DNA of 64,000 nucleotides from Streptomyces tsukubensis. Its GTDB lineage: Bacteria > Actinomycetota > Actinomycetes > Streptomycetales > Streptomycetaceae. Shown one piece after another: positions 15,706 through 23,663 of the stretch (the stretch's first letter is position 1; every line of letters starts with the position of its first letter). Where the stretch lies: positions 1,440,001 through 1,504,000 of the forward strand of contig NZ_CP020700.1 of assembly GCF_003932715.1 (NCBI RefSeq), given 5' to 3'. The notes beneath the pieces were generated by a model. That model saw nothing but the letters and a program-made list of their open reading frames with translations. It made no database searches and was not told the DNA's origin. The position numbers were made by a program, and so were the translations under genes.

Positions 15706-17031
15706 TCAGCAGGCGTCGAGAAAGCGGTCCAGGACACGGACGCCGAACTTGAGCCCGTCGACGGGGACCCGCTCGTCGACGCCGTGGAACATTCCGGCGA
15801 AGTCCAGCTCGGGCGGCAGTTGCAGCGGCGCGAAGCCGAAGCAGCGGATGCCGAGGTCGTCGAAGGACTTGGCGTCGGTACCGCCGGAGAGCATGTACGG
15901 AACGGCCCGCGCGATCGGGTCCTCGGCGCGCAGCGCGGACTGCATGGCGTCCACCAGATCGCCGTCGAAGCCGGTCTCCAGCGCCTTGTCGGCGTGGACG
16001 TCCTCGCGCCGTACCCGCGGGCCCAGCAGCCGGTCGAGATCGGCCAGGAACTCCTCCTCGTGCCCCGGCAGGAAGCGGCCGTCGACATGGGCCGTGGCCT
16101 GCCCGGGGATGACGTTCACCTTGTAGCCGGCGCCCAGCATGGTGGGGGCGGCGGAGTTGCGCAGGGTGGCACCGATCATCTTGGCGATACCGCCGAGCTT
16201 GGCCAGGGTGGCGTCCATGTCCTCGGGGTCGAGCGGGGTGCCGAGCGCATCGGACAGCTCGTCGAGGAAGGACCGTACGGTGGGGGTCATCCGCACCGGC
16301 CAGCGGTGCCGGCCGAGCCGTCCGACGGCCTCGCACAGTTCGGTGATCGCGTTGTCGTTGTTGGTCATGGAGCCGTGGCCGGCCGTGCCGTCCACGGTCA
16401 GCCGCATCCAGTGCATGCCCTTCTGGGCGGTTTCCACGAGATAGAGCCGCAGGTTCTCGTTGACGGTGAAGGAGAAGCCGCCGACCTCGCCGATCGCCTC
16501 CGTGACGCCCTCGAAGAGGTCCGGGTGCTTGTCGACGAGATGGCGGGCGCCGTAGGTACCGCCGGCCTCCTCGTCGGCGAGGAAGGCCAGGACGATGTCG
16601 CGCGGGGGCTTGCGTCCGCTGCGCAGCCGGTCCCGTACGACGGCGAGGGTCATGGCGTCCATGTCCTTCATGTCGACCGCGCCCCGGCCCCAGACGCAGC
16701 CGTCCGCGATCTCCCCGGAGAAGGGGTGATGGGTCCAGTCGTGGGCGTTGGCCGGTACGACGTCGGTGTGCCCGTGGATCAGCAGCGCGGGGCGCGAGGG
16801 GTCCTCGCCCTCGATGCGGGCCACCGTGGAGGCCCGGCCCCGGTGCGATTCGATGATCTTGGGTTCCAGCCCCACGTCGGCCAGCTTCTCCGCGACGTAC
16901 TCGGCCGCGGCGCGCTCCCCCGGCCCGGAGTGGTCGCCGTAGTTGCTGGTGTCGATGCGGATCAGTTCCCGGCACAGATCCACGACCTCGTCCTCGCCCC
17001 GGACGGTCCGGGCACTCGTCGGCTCGCTCAC
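15706..17031 (-). CDS. M20 family metallopeptidase / dipeptidase-like hydrolase
   Basis: Zinc-dependent hydrolase of the M20/M25/M40 family, 441 aa, cleaving small peptides or acyl-amino acids in the cytosol. Metal and catalytic motifs: HGHTDVVPA (first zinc His and catalytic Asp), GRGAVDMKD (bridging Asp), FLADEEAGG (catalytic and zinc Glu), and the dimerisation-domain GTAGHGS. The C-terminal zinc His is in the segment MFHGVDERVPVD. The GTG at 17031 has GGGAGGAA ten bases upstream. No transmembrane segment is seen. It is transcribed away from tRNA-Leu and precedes chpH on the same strand with a 195-base gap, so it is not in the chaplin unit. Confidence 0.92.
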   Translation of the reverse strand: MSEPTSARTVRGEDEVVDLCRELIRIDTSNYGDHSGPGERAAAEYVAEKLADVGLEPKIIESHRGRASTVARIEGEDPSRPALLIHGHTDVVPANAHDWTHHPFSGEIADGCVWGRGAVDMKDMDAMTLAVVRDRLRSGRKPPRDIVLAFLADEEAGGTYGARHLVDKHPDLFEGVTEAIGEVGGFSFTVNENLRLYLVETAQKGMHWMRLTVDGTAGHGSMTNNDNAITELCEAVGRLGRHRWPVRMTPTVRSFLDELSDALGTPLDPEDMDATLAKLGGIAKMIGATLRNSAAPTMLGAGYKVNVIPGQATAHVDGRFLPGHEEEFLADLDRLLGPRVRREDVHADKALETGFDGDLVDAMQSALRAEDPIARAVPYMLSGGTDAKSFDDLGIRCFGFAPLQLPPELDFAGMFHGVDERVPVDGLKFGVRVLDRFLDAC

Positions 17032-17237
17032 GCTGGTTCCTCCCGCAGTCGCTGGTGCTTCCCGCCCATCCTCCCGCGCCGGGGGCCGTGTCCCAAGAGA
17101 AGCCCGGCGGAACCGGGCGGTGTCCGGCGGAAGGGGAGCCGGGGGGAAGGGGAGGGGGAAAGGGGTGATCGGAGACCTCCGAATGTTTGCTATGGTTTTC
17201 CACGTCGGAACGGCCCAGGCCGAACGGCAGACACCTG

Positions 17238-17325
17238 GTCCGGGTGGCGGAATGGCAGACGCGCTAGCTTGAGGTGCTAGTGCCCTTTATCGGGCGTGGG
17301 GGTTCAAGTCCCCCCTCGGACACCA
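17238..17325 (+). tRNA. tRNA-Leu (anticodon GAG), CCA end encoded
   Basis: Cloverleaf drawn by eye. The acceptor stem GTCCGGG pairs with CTCGGAC, and the D-arm TGGCGGAATGGCAGA is of the leucine type. The anticodon stem CTAGC/GCTAG has loop TTGAGGT (anticodon GAG, reading CUC/CUU). A long class-II variable arm (TGCCCTTTATCGGGCG) precedes the T arm GGGGGTTCAAGTCCCCC. The discriminator A is followed by an encoded CCA at 17323-17325. A hairpin with a T run follows directly. Confidence 0.95.
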
Positions 17326-17329
17326 GCGG

Positions 17330-17355
17330 AAAGGCCCCTCTTCGGAGGGGCTTTT
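17330..17355 (+). terminator. Intrinsic terminator of tRNA-Leu
   Basis: Stem AAGGCCCCTC / GAGGGGCTTT with a TTCG tetraloop, followed by T residues, five bases after the tRNA CCA. This is one of the few classic U-run terminators in the window. Confidence 0.8.
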
Positions 17356-17406
17356 CCCGTATCCGGGCTCCCCCGCAGATGGGGGCGGCAGCAGAGAGGA
17401 GCCGCG

Positions 17407-18324
17407 GTGAGCCGTGGACGACGGGCGCCCGTCTCGCCCCTGCCCCAGCGCGACGGGGTCGATCCCGTACGGCTCAGACTGCCCGAGGACCCCGGCGGGC
17501 GGTGGGCGACCGTCGGAGACCATCTGGCCGAGCGGTACGGCGCCGAGCGGGCCGACGCGCTGCTCGGCGCGGGCCGGATCGTCTCGCGCGAGGGCGCCGT
17601 CGTGGCGAACGAACCGTATGCGGCGGGGCTGCTGCTCTGGTTCCACCGGGATTTCGCTCCGGAGGAGCCGGTGCCCTTCGGGGCCGGGATCGTGTACCGG
17701 GACGAGCGGATCGTCGTCGCCGACAAACCGCACTTCCTCGCCACCACGCCCCGTGGCCGGCATATCACCGAGACCGTGCAGGCGAGGCTCCGGCGCGAGC
17801 TGGGGCTGCCGGAGCTCCAGCCCGCGCACCGGCTGGACCGGCTGACGGCAGGGCTGGTGCTCTGCATCGTCCGGGCCGGGGACCGGGGGGCGTACCAGAC
17901 GCTGTTCCGGGATCGGCGGGTGCGCAAGGAGTACGAGGGGGTGGCTCCGTACGACCGGGGGGTGGCGCTGCCGCGGACCGTACGGAGCCGGATCGTGAAG
18001 GAGCGGGGGGTGCTCGCGGCCCGGGAGGAGAGCGGCGAGCCCAACAGTGAGAGCCGGGTGGAGCTGCTGGAGCACCGGGCGGGTCTGGGGCGGTACCGGC
18101 TGCTTCCGGTGACCGGGCGGACCCATCAGCTCCGGGTCCATATGAACGCCCTGGGGCTGCCGCTCCTGGACGACCCGCTGTATCCGGTCGTCCAGGAGTC
18201 CGCGGCCGAGGACTGGTCCCGGCCGCTGCAACTGCTGGCGAAGGTGCTGGAGTTCACCGATCCGCTGACCGGTGAGCACCGCCGCTTCGAGAGCGGGCTG
18301 CGGCTCGCTCAGTGGCCCCGCTGA
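17407..18324 (+). CDS. RluA-family pseudouridine synthase
   Basis: RNA-modifying enzyme that converts uridine to pseudouridine in rRNA or tRNA, 305 aa. The catalytic motif HRLDRLTAGLV contains the active-site Asp. Other family blocks are IVYRDERIVVADKPHFLATTPRG and GRTHQLRVHMNALGLPLLDDPLYP. The N-terminal S4-like part is short. The GTG at 17407 was chosen because GAGAGGAG lies just upstream; the open frame reaches back into the tRNA gene, which cannot be coding. The 3' end overlaps the convergent MBL gene by 16 bases. The RNA target cannot be read from the sequence. Confidence 0.92.
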   Translation: MSRGRRAPVSPLPQRDGVDPVRLRLPEDPGGRWATVGDHLAERYGAERADALLGAGRIVSREGAVVANEPYAAGLLLWFHRDFAPEEPVPFGAGIVYRDERIVVADKPHFLATTPRGRHITETVQARLRRELGLPELQPAHRLDRLTAGLVLCIVRAGDRGAYQTLFRDRRVRKEYEGVAPYDRGVALPRTVRSRIVKERGVLAAREESGEPNSESRVELLEHRAGLGRYRLLPVTGRTHQLRVHMNALGLPLLDDPLYPVVQESAAEDWSRPLQLLAKVLEFTDPLTGEHRRFESGLRLAQWPR

Positions 18325-18938
18325 ATCCACTCGTCGAGGGCGGGCGCCTCGGCGCCGATGGTCGTCGCATCGCCGTGGCCGGTGAGGACGGTGGTGTCGG
18401 ACGGGAGGGTCAGCAGCTGATCCCGGATCGAGTCGATGATCGTGGGGAAGTGGCTGAAGGAGCGGCCGGTGGCGCCGGGCCCGCCGGCGAAGAGCGTGTC
18501 ACCGGTGAAGACGGTCGAGAGCGCGGGGGCGTACAGACAGACCGCCCCGGGGGCGTGGCCCGGGGTGTGCAGCACCGTCAGCTCCGTACCGCCGACGGTG
18601 AGCGTCTGGCCGTCGGCGAGCGGGCCGTCGGGCTCGCGGTCGGGGTGCGTCTGCTGCCAGAGCGGCAGATCGTCCGGGTGGAGCAGGACGGGGGCGCCGG
18701 TGGCCGCGGCGAGCGCCGGGGCGGCGTCGATGTGGTCGTTGTGGGCGTGGGTGCAGACGATCGCGCGGAGGGTACGGCCGCCGAGGGCGGTCTCGATGGC
18801 GCCGGCGTCGTGGGCGGCGTCGATGACGATCGCCTCGGTGTCGTCGCCGACGATCCAGACGTTGTTGTCGACGTCCCAGACGCCGCCGTCGAGGGCGAAG
18901 GTGCCGGAGGTGATCAGCCGGTCGATACGGGTGGTCAC
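18309..18938 (-). CDS. Metallo-beta-lactamase fold hydrolase coupled to mycothiol dehydrogenase
   Basis: Glyoxalase II-like hydrolase of 209 aa. The metal-binding motif THAHNDHID is present, the downstream metal His is in HTPGHAPGA, the bridging Asp in [10 protein letters not shown], and the last His in [14 protein letters not shown] 18938 overlaps the dehydrogenase stop as GTGA, so the two are translationally coupled. The partner makes S-formylmycothiol from formaldehyde, and an MBL hydrolase of this kind would be a good candidate to release formate and regenerate mycothiol. That role is inferred from context and has not been shown in this sequence. The 3' end overlaps the convergent pseudouridine synthase gene by 16 bases, so no terminator separates them. 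Confidence 0.88.
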   Translation of the reverse strand: MTTRIDRLITSGTFALDGGVWDVDNNVWIVGDDTEAIVIDAAHDAGAIETALGGRTLRAIVCTHAHNDHIDAAPALAAATGAPVLLHPDDLPLWQQTHPDREPDGPLADGQTLTVGGTELTVLHTPGHAPGAVCLYAPALSTVFTGDTLFAGGPGATGRSFSHFPTIIDSIRDQLLTLPSDTTVLTGHGDATTIGAEAPALDEWIQRGH

Positions 18939-20020
18939 AGGGTCACCACCGAGCGGAGGACGTCGCCCTCGTGCATCCGGGCGAAGGCCTGCTCGATGTC
19001 GTCGAGGCCGATGGTCTCGGTGACGAACGCGCCGAGGTCGATCCGGCCCTGCTGGTGGAGGTCGATCAGCATCGGGAAGTCGCGGGAGGGCAGGCAGTCT
19101 CCGTACCACGACGATTTGAGGGAGCCGCCGCGGCCGAAGACGTCCAGCAGGGGCAGTTCGAGGGTCATCTCGGGGGTCGGGACGCCGACCAGGACGACGG
19201 TGCCCGCGAGGTCGCGGGCGTAGAACGCCTGCCGGTAGGTCTCGGGGCGGCCGACGGCCTCGATGACGACGTCGGCGCCGAAGCCGCCGGTCAGTTCGCG
19301 GACGGCCTCGACGGGGTCCGTGGAGCGGGAGTTGACCGTGTGGGTGGCGCCCATGGAGCGGGCGGTCTCCAGCTTGCGGTCGTCGATGTCGACGCCGATG
19401 ATCGTGGCGGCACCGGCGAGCCGGGCACCCACGATCGCCGCGTCGCCGACGCCTCCGCAGCCGATGACGGCGACGGTGTCACCGCGGGTGACTGCGCCGG
19501 TGTTGACCGCGGCGCCGATGCCCGCCATGACGCCGCAGCCGAGGAGTCCGGCGACGGAGGGGGCGACGGCCGGGTCGACCTTGGTGCACTGCCCGGCGGC
19601 GACCAGGGTCTTCTCCGCGAAGGCTCCGATGCCGAGCGCCGGGGTCAGCTCGGTGCCGTCGGTGAGGGTCATCCGCTGCCGGGCGTTGTGCGTGTCGAAG
19701 CAGTACCACGGGCGGCCGCGGCGGCAGGCCCGGCAGTTTCCGCAGACCGCGCGCCAGTTGAGGATGACGAAGTCGCCTGGGGCGACGTCGGTGACGCCGG
19801 AGCCCACGGATTCGACGATTCCGGCGGCCTCGTGGCCCAGCAGGAAGGGGAAGTCGTCGTTGATCCCGCCCTGCTTGTAGTGCAGGTCGGTATGGCAGAC
19901 CCCGCAGGCCTGCACCTGCACCACGGCCTCTCCCGGGCCGGGGTCGGGGACGACGATCGTCTCCACCCGCACCGGCTCGTTCCTGCCCGGTGCGACCACT
20001 CCGCGGACCTGCTGGGACAT
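18935..20020 (-). CDS. mscR: S-(hydroxymethyl)mycothiol dehydrogenase (nitrosomycothiol reductase)
   Basis: Zinc-dependent class III-type alcohol dehydrogenase that oxidises S-hydroxymethylmycothiol and reduces S-nitrosomycothiol, 361 aa as expected for MscR/AdhE2. Catalytic zinc ligands are Cys and His in [11 protein letters not shown] and GHEAAG; the structural zinc cluster is [15 protein letters not shown]. The NAD-binding GxGGVG is in [12 protein letters not shown]. The sequence [18 protein letters not shown] is characteristic of this subfamily. The ATG at 20020 starts [17 protein letters not shown]; the ORF extends 12 codons more without support. It is followed by a coupled MBL hydrolase. 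Mycothiol for the reaction is supplied by the mshC pathway encoded about 15 kb away. Confidence 0.9.
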   Translation of the reverse strand: MSQQVRGVVAPGRNEPVRVETIVVPDPGPGEAVVQVQACGVCHTDLHYKQGGINDDFPFLLGHEAAGIVESVGSGVTDVAPGDFVILNWRAVCGNCRACRRGRPWYCFDTHNARQRMTLTDGTELTPALGIGAFAEKTLVAAGQCTKVDPAVAPSVAGLLGCGVMAGIGAAVNTGAVTRGDTVAVIGCGGVGDAAIVGARLAGAATIIGVDIDDRKLETARSMGATHTVNSRSTDPVEAVRELTGGFGADVVIEAVGRPETYRQAFYARDLAGTVVLVGVPTPEMTLELPLLDVFGRGGSLKSSWYGDCLPSRDFPMLIDLHQQGRIDLGAFVTETIGLDDIEQAFARMHEGDVLRSVVTL

Positions 20021-20247
20021 CGGTTCCGCCCTTTCTCGTGCTGCGGCTGCGACCACGGGGCGGGACCGTCCCTGGGGAGGCCGTCACCGCCGAGATCATC
20101 ATTGATTCGGAACCACCACTATGGACCGTCGGGCTGCGGACCGCGACAGCCTGTGGACAACCCCACAACCGGACGTCACAGGGCTGCTCGCCCCCGGGTG
20201 GCGGCAAGGGCGCGGGACGGGCGCGGTGCCTCGTCCGCGTACGGCAA

Positions 20248-20283
20248 CGGGGTCCGGGGAGTCGGCCGACTCCCCGGACCCCG
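20248..20283. terminator. Perfect 36-bp palindrome, probable permease terminator
   Basis: Perfect inverted repeat without spacer (each arm 18 bases, beginning CGGGGTCCGGGG), 20 bases past the stop codon of the minus-strand permease gene. In RNA it would fold into a 16-bp hairpin with a tetraloop. It also lies upstream of the dehydrogenase gene at 20020. Confidence 0.65.
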
Positions 20284-20303
20284 GCTCTCCCGGCGGACCG
20301 GGA

Positions 20304-21776
20304 TCAGAGCGTCTCGCGCTCCGCCGCGATGGCGTTCACCCGGCGCCGGACGGCGAACCAGCCGCCGACCAGGGCCGCGACGATCAGCGGCAGCAGATTG
20401 ACCGTGGTCCGGCCGACCCCGCCGCCCCACCACATGAGGACGAGCACTCCGACGAGGAAGACCAGGGTGACGATCTGTGTGTACGGCGCCCACGGCAGCC
20501 GGTACGCGGGGCGGGTGACTCCGCCTTCCTCGGCCCGGCGCCAGAACAGCAGGGAGCAGAGCATGATCATGCCCCAGGTGCCGAGGATGCCGAGGGAGGC
20601 GAGGTTGAGGACGATCTCGAAGGCCTGGCCGGGGACGACGAAGTTCAGGCCGACGCCCGCGACGCCGAAGGACGCGGTCAGCAGCACTCCGCCGTACGGA
20701 ACCTGTCCCTTGTTCATCCGGGCGGTGAAGCGGGGCGCGGAGCCCGCCGTCGCCATGGAGCGCAGGATGCGGGCGGTGGAGTAGAGACCGGCGTTCAGGC
20801 TGGAGAGCGCGGCGGTGAGGACGACGAGGTTCATCACTCCGGCGGCGCCGGGCACGCCCAGCTTGTCCATCACGGTGACGAAGGGGCTCTCGTCCGCGGA
20901 GTAGGCGGTGTACGGGAGCAGCAGCGCCAGCAGGACCACGGAGCCGACGTAGAAGAGGCCGACCCGCCACATGATCGAGTTGATCGCGCGGGGCATGACC
21001 TTCTCGGGGTTCTTGGTCTCGCCTGCCGCGACGCCGCACAGTTCGACGGAGGCGTAGGCGAAGACGACGCCCTGGACGACCACGAGCATCGGCAGCAGGC
21101 CGACCGGGAAGATTCCGTCGTTCTCGGTGATGGTGGAGAGGCCCGGGTTGTGGCCGCCCACGTCCTGCTGGGTGACCAGCAGGAATATGCCGATGAGCAT
21201 GAAGGAGACCAGGGCGGCGACCTTGATGATCGCGAACCAGAACTCCATCTCACCGAAGTACTTCACCGAGATCAGGTTGATGGCCAGCACACCGGCGAGG
21301 GCGATGAGTGCCAGCACCCACTGGGGGATATCGCTGAAGAGCGACCAGTAGTGGGCGAACATGGCGGCGGCCGTGATGTCCGCCACGGTGGTGGTGGACC
21401 AGTTCAGGAAGTACAGCCAGCCTGCCGTGAAGGCGCCCTTCTCCCCCATGAACTCGCGGGCGTAGGAGACGAAGGCACCGGAGGAGGGGCGGTAGAGCAC
21501 CAGCTCGCCGAGGGCCCGGACCACGAAGAAGGCGAAGACACCGCAGACCGCGTAGGCGATGGCGAGTGAGGGTCCGGCGTCCGCGAGTCTGCCGCCCGCC
21601 CCGAGGAAGAGCCCGGTACCGATCGCGCCGCCGATGGCGATCATGTTGATGTGGCGGGACTTGAGGTCCTTGCTGTAACCGGCGTCACCGGCGTCCACAT
21701 GGGGGGTGGTCGGGCGGGAGCCGGTCGCCGGAGCCCCGGCGACCGCGCTGTCGGACGCGGTGGTGCGGTCACTCAT
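20304..21776 (-). CDS. Amino acid permease (APC superfamily, AnsP/GabP-like)
   Basis: Proton-coupled amino-acid transporter of the cytoplasmic membrane, 490 aa, about 12 transmembrane helices. The first helix has the APC signature MIAIGGAIGTGLFLGAGG after the basic segment KDLKSRHIN. Helix 3 and loop contain SSGAFVSYAREFMGEKGAFTAGWLYFLNW, and the middle FAYASVELCGVAAGETKNPEKVMPRAI, all typical of the L-asparagine, GABA and lysine permease group. Substrate cannot be fixed. The ATG at 21776 was chosen because the long frame upstream is not family-like; no strong ribosome-binding site is seen. About 35 N-terminal residues before the first helix are disordered. It is a single-gene unit ending at a 36-bp palindrome. 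Confidence 0.9.
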   Translation of the reverse strand: MSDRTTASDSAVAGAPATGSRPTTPHVDAGDAGYSKDLKSRHINMIAIGGAIGTGLFLGAGGRLADAGPSLAIAYAVCGVFAFFVVRALGELVLYRPSSGAFVSYAREFMGEKGAFTAGWLYFLNWSTTTVADITAAAMFAHYWSLFSDIPQWVLALIALAGVLAINLISVKYFGEMEFWFAIIKVAALVSFMLIGIFLLVTQQDVGGHNPGLSTITENDGIFPVGLLPMLVVVQGVVFAYASVELCGVAAGETKNPEKVMPRAINSIMWRVGLFYVGSVVLLALLLPYTAYSADESPFVTVMDKLGVPGAAGVMNLVVLTAALSSLNAGLYSTARILRSMATAGSAPRFTARMNKGQVPYGGVLLTASFGVAGVGLNFVVPGQAFEIVLNLASLGILGTWGMIMLCSLLFWRRAEEGGVTRPAYRLPWAPYTQIVTLVFLVGVLVLMWWGGGVGRTTVNLLPLIVAALVGGWFAVRRRVNAIAAERETL

Positions 21777-22139
21777 AGGGGGGTGGTTCGCCTTCGTGTG
21801 GGTGCATGGGGGGTGATGGGTGCACGCCGGGCCCGGGGCTGCCGGTGGAAGGTGTTCACCGGGGCGGCCGGAACGCGGCCCGACGGCACACCATCGAGCG
21901 GTCCTGCGATGTTGGCAGTGTTCCAGGTCACCGGGAAAGAGATCTGAGGTGTTTCTGAGGTTGCCTACATATAAACCAAGGTGGCAGTAAATCATGAACC
22001 GGAGGAGCCCCTCCCACTTCCATCGGGACGACCGGATGGACGTAAGGGGTCGCACTGATTGTGGGGTCGTACCGCAGCCGGTGTGGATGCCAGGGGGGAT
22101 TTACGGGAGGGAAGCCACGGCCGACGGCGGGCGGGGGGC
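21777..22139. other. Intergenic region upstream of the permease gene
   Basis: 363 bases without a supportable gene. The stretch 21940-22000 is clearly richer in A+T than its surroundings (contains TACATATAAACC and AGTAAATC) and is the likely promoter region for the minus-strand permease gene. I could not place a -35/-10 pair with confidence. Confidence 0.5.
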
Positions 22140-22880
22140 TCAGACGCCCGGCAGGGTGGGCACGGCAGGCGGGGCCGGGTCCGGGGCCAGGACGTCCAGC
22201 TCCGCGAGTGCGCCCACCGCGATCTCACGGGTGATCCGCTCGGCCCGCTCCGCGTCCCCCTCCCTCACCGCCTCGGCCACCTGCACATGGAGCGTGACCG
22301 CCGCCGGGTCCGGGTCCTCGAACATCACCTGGTGGTGCGTACGGCCGGTCAGGATGGCCGCGACCACGTCCCCGAGGCGGGCGAACATCTCGTTGCCGGA
22401 CGCGGTGAGCACGATCCGGTGGAAGGCGACGTCGTGCCGGAGGTACGCCTCCAGCTGCTGGCCGCGCGAGGTCTCCACCATGCCGAGGGCACAGGCGGTC
22501 AGCTCGGCGCACTGCTCGGGGGTGGCGTTGCGGGCGGCCAGCCCGGCGGCGACCGGTTCGATCGCGGACCGGAGCACGGTCAGCGAGCGCAGCTGGCGCG
22601 GCCGGTCCGAACCCGCCAGCCGCCAGCGGATGACCTGCGGGTCGTAGACGTTCCACTCGTCGATGGGACGGACCGTCACACCGACCCGGCGGCGGGACTC
22701 GACCAGCCGCATCGACTCCAGGACCCGGACCACCTCACGGACCACGGTGCGCGAGACGTCGAAGCGCTGGGCGATCTCGTCGGTGCGGAGCACGCTGCCC
22801 CGCGGATAGTCCCCCGCGGTGATGGCGAGGCCAAGTGTGTCCAGCACGTGCGTATGGAGGCCATGGCCCGCTGTGGTCAT
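22140..22880 (-). CDS. gntR: FadR-subfamily GntR regulator of the gluconate genes
   Basis: GntR-superfamily repressor with FCD effector domain, 246 aa. The winged helix is at about residues 10-75 (RTDEIAQRFDVSRTVVREVVRVLESMRLV, wing RRRVGVTVRP). The FCD domain has YLRHDVAFHRIVLTASGNEMF and ends with HVQVAEAVREGDAERAE; His and Asp residues there are the likely metal ligands. It is transcribed divergently from gntK-gntP across a 156-base A+T-rich gap, the usual layout for an autoregulated gluconate repressor, which is why I give the symbol. Effector probably gluconate or 6-phosphogluconate, by analogy. Confidence 0.88.
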   Translation of the reverse strand: MTTAGHGLHTHVLDTLGLAITAGDYPRGSVLRTDEIAQRFDVSRTVVREVVRVLESMRLVESRRRVGVTVRPIDEWNVYDPQVIRWRLAGSDRPRQLRSLTVLRSAIEPVAAGLAARNATPEQCAELTACALGMVETSRGQQLEAYLRHDVAFHRIVLTASGNEMFARLGDVVAAILTGRTHHQVMFEDPDPAAVTLHVQVAEAVREGDAERAERITREIAVGALAELDVLAPDPAPPAVPTLPGV

Positions 22881-23036
22881 GTGCCCAGCCTAAAGGCCGG
22901 TCCGAGGGGCGAGGATCACACCTCAAAAGTATGACGTTTACATCTCGAAGTCTTGAATAAGTCGTACCTAATGGGTTTCAGTAGCGCGACGGACCGATGT
23001 CGACACCGGAGTCGACGTCAGACAGTGAGGCAGTAG
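22881..23036. promoter_or_regulatory. Divergent gntR / gntK promoter and operator region
   Basis: A+T-rich gap (notably 22920-22985) in a very GC-rich neighbourhood, containing the promoters of both gntR and gntK. GTATGACGTTTAC has GTA/TAC ends that could be part of a GntR-type operator, and AAGTC is repeated in CGAAGTCTTGAATAAGTCG. No exact operator can be assigned. Confidence 0.5.
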
Positions 23037-23567
23037 ATGAGCACCCCGCGCACCCCGCAGGTCGTCGTGGTGATGGGCGTGGCAGGGACCGGCAAGACCA
23101 CCGTCGGCCCCCTGCTCGCGGCCGCCCTGGGCGTTCCGTACGCCGAGGGCGACGACTTCCACCCCCCGGCCAACATCGCCAAGATGTCCGCCGGGACACC
23201 GCTCGACGACACGGACCGGTGGCCCTGGCTGGATGCCATCGGCACCTGGGCGGGAAGCCGGGCCGGGCTCGGCGGTGTGGTGTCCAGCTCCGCCCTCAAG
23301 CGGGTCTACCGCGACCGGCTGCGGGCCGCCGCGCCGGACGCCGTCTTTCTGCACCTCAGTGGTGACCGGCAGCTCATCGAGCACCGGATGACGGCACGCC
23401 GGGGCCATTTCATGCCCACGGCGCTGCTCGATTCGCAGTTCGCCACGCTGGAGCCGCTGGAGGCGGACGAGGCGGGCGTCGCCGTCGACGTCTCCGGCTC
23501 CCCCGAGGAGATCACCGCCCGGGCGCTGGCCGCCCTGGGCGCCGCGGCTCCTCCGGACGCGGGCTGA
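23037..23567 (+). CDS. gntK: Gluconokinase
   Basis: Cytosolic kinase that converts gluconate to 6-phosphogluconate for the pentose phosphate pathway, 176 aa, the normal length for thermoresistant-type gluconokinase. P-loop GVAGTGKTT at residues 15-23. Other family blocks are YAEGDDFHPPANIAKMSAGTPLDD with the substrate region, DRWPWL, and FLHLSGDRQLIEHRMTARRGHFMP in the lid. ATG 23037 is preceded by GTGAGGCAGTAG, a weak ribosome-binding site. It is followed after 96 bases by gntP on the same strand, and divergent gntR precedes it, so the module is a complete uptake and activation unit for gluconate. Confidence 0.95.
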   Translation: MSTPRTPQVVVVMGVAGTGKTTVGPLLAAALGVPYAEGDDFHPPANIAKMSAGTPLDDTDRWPWLDAIGTWAGSRAGLGGVVSSSALKRVYRDRLRAAAPDAVFLHLSGDRQLIEHRMTARRGHFMPTALLDSQFATLEPLEADEAGVAVDVSGSPEEITARALAALGAAAPPDAG

Positions 23568-23663
23568 CCGCAGGCCCCGTACCCCCTGCCGTACGCCGGT
23601 CACCGGTGTGCGCGCAACCCCCCACACCCCGTCCCCGAACCCTCGTTCTCGTAAGGAACCACC

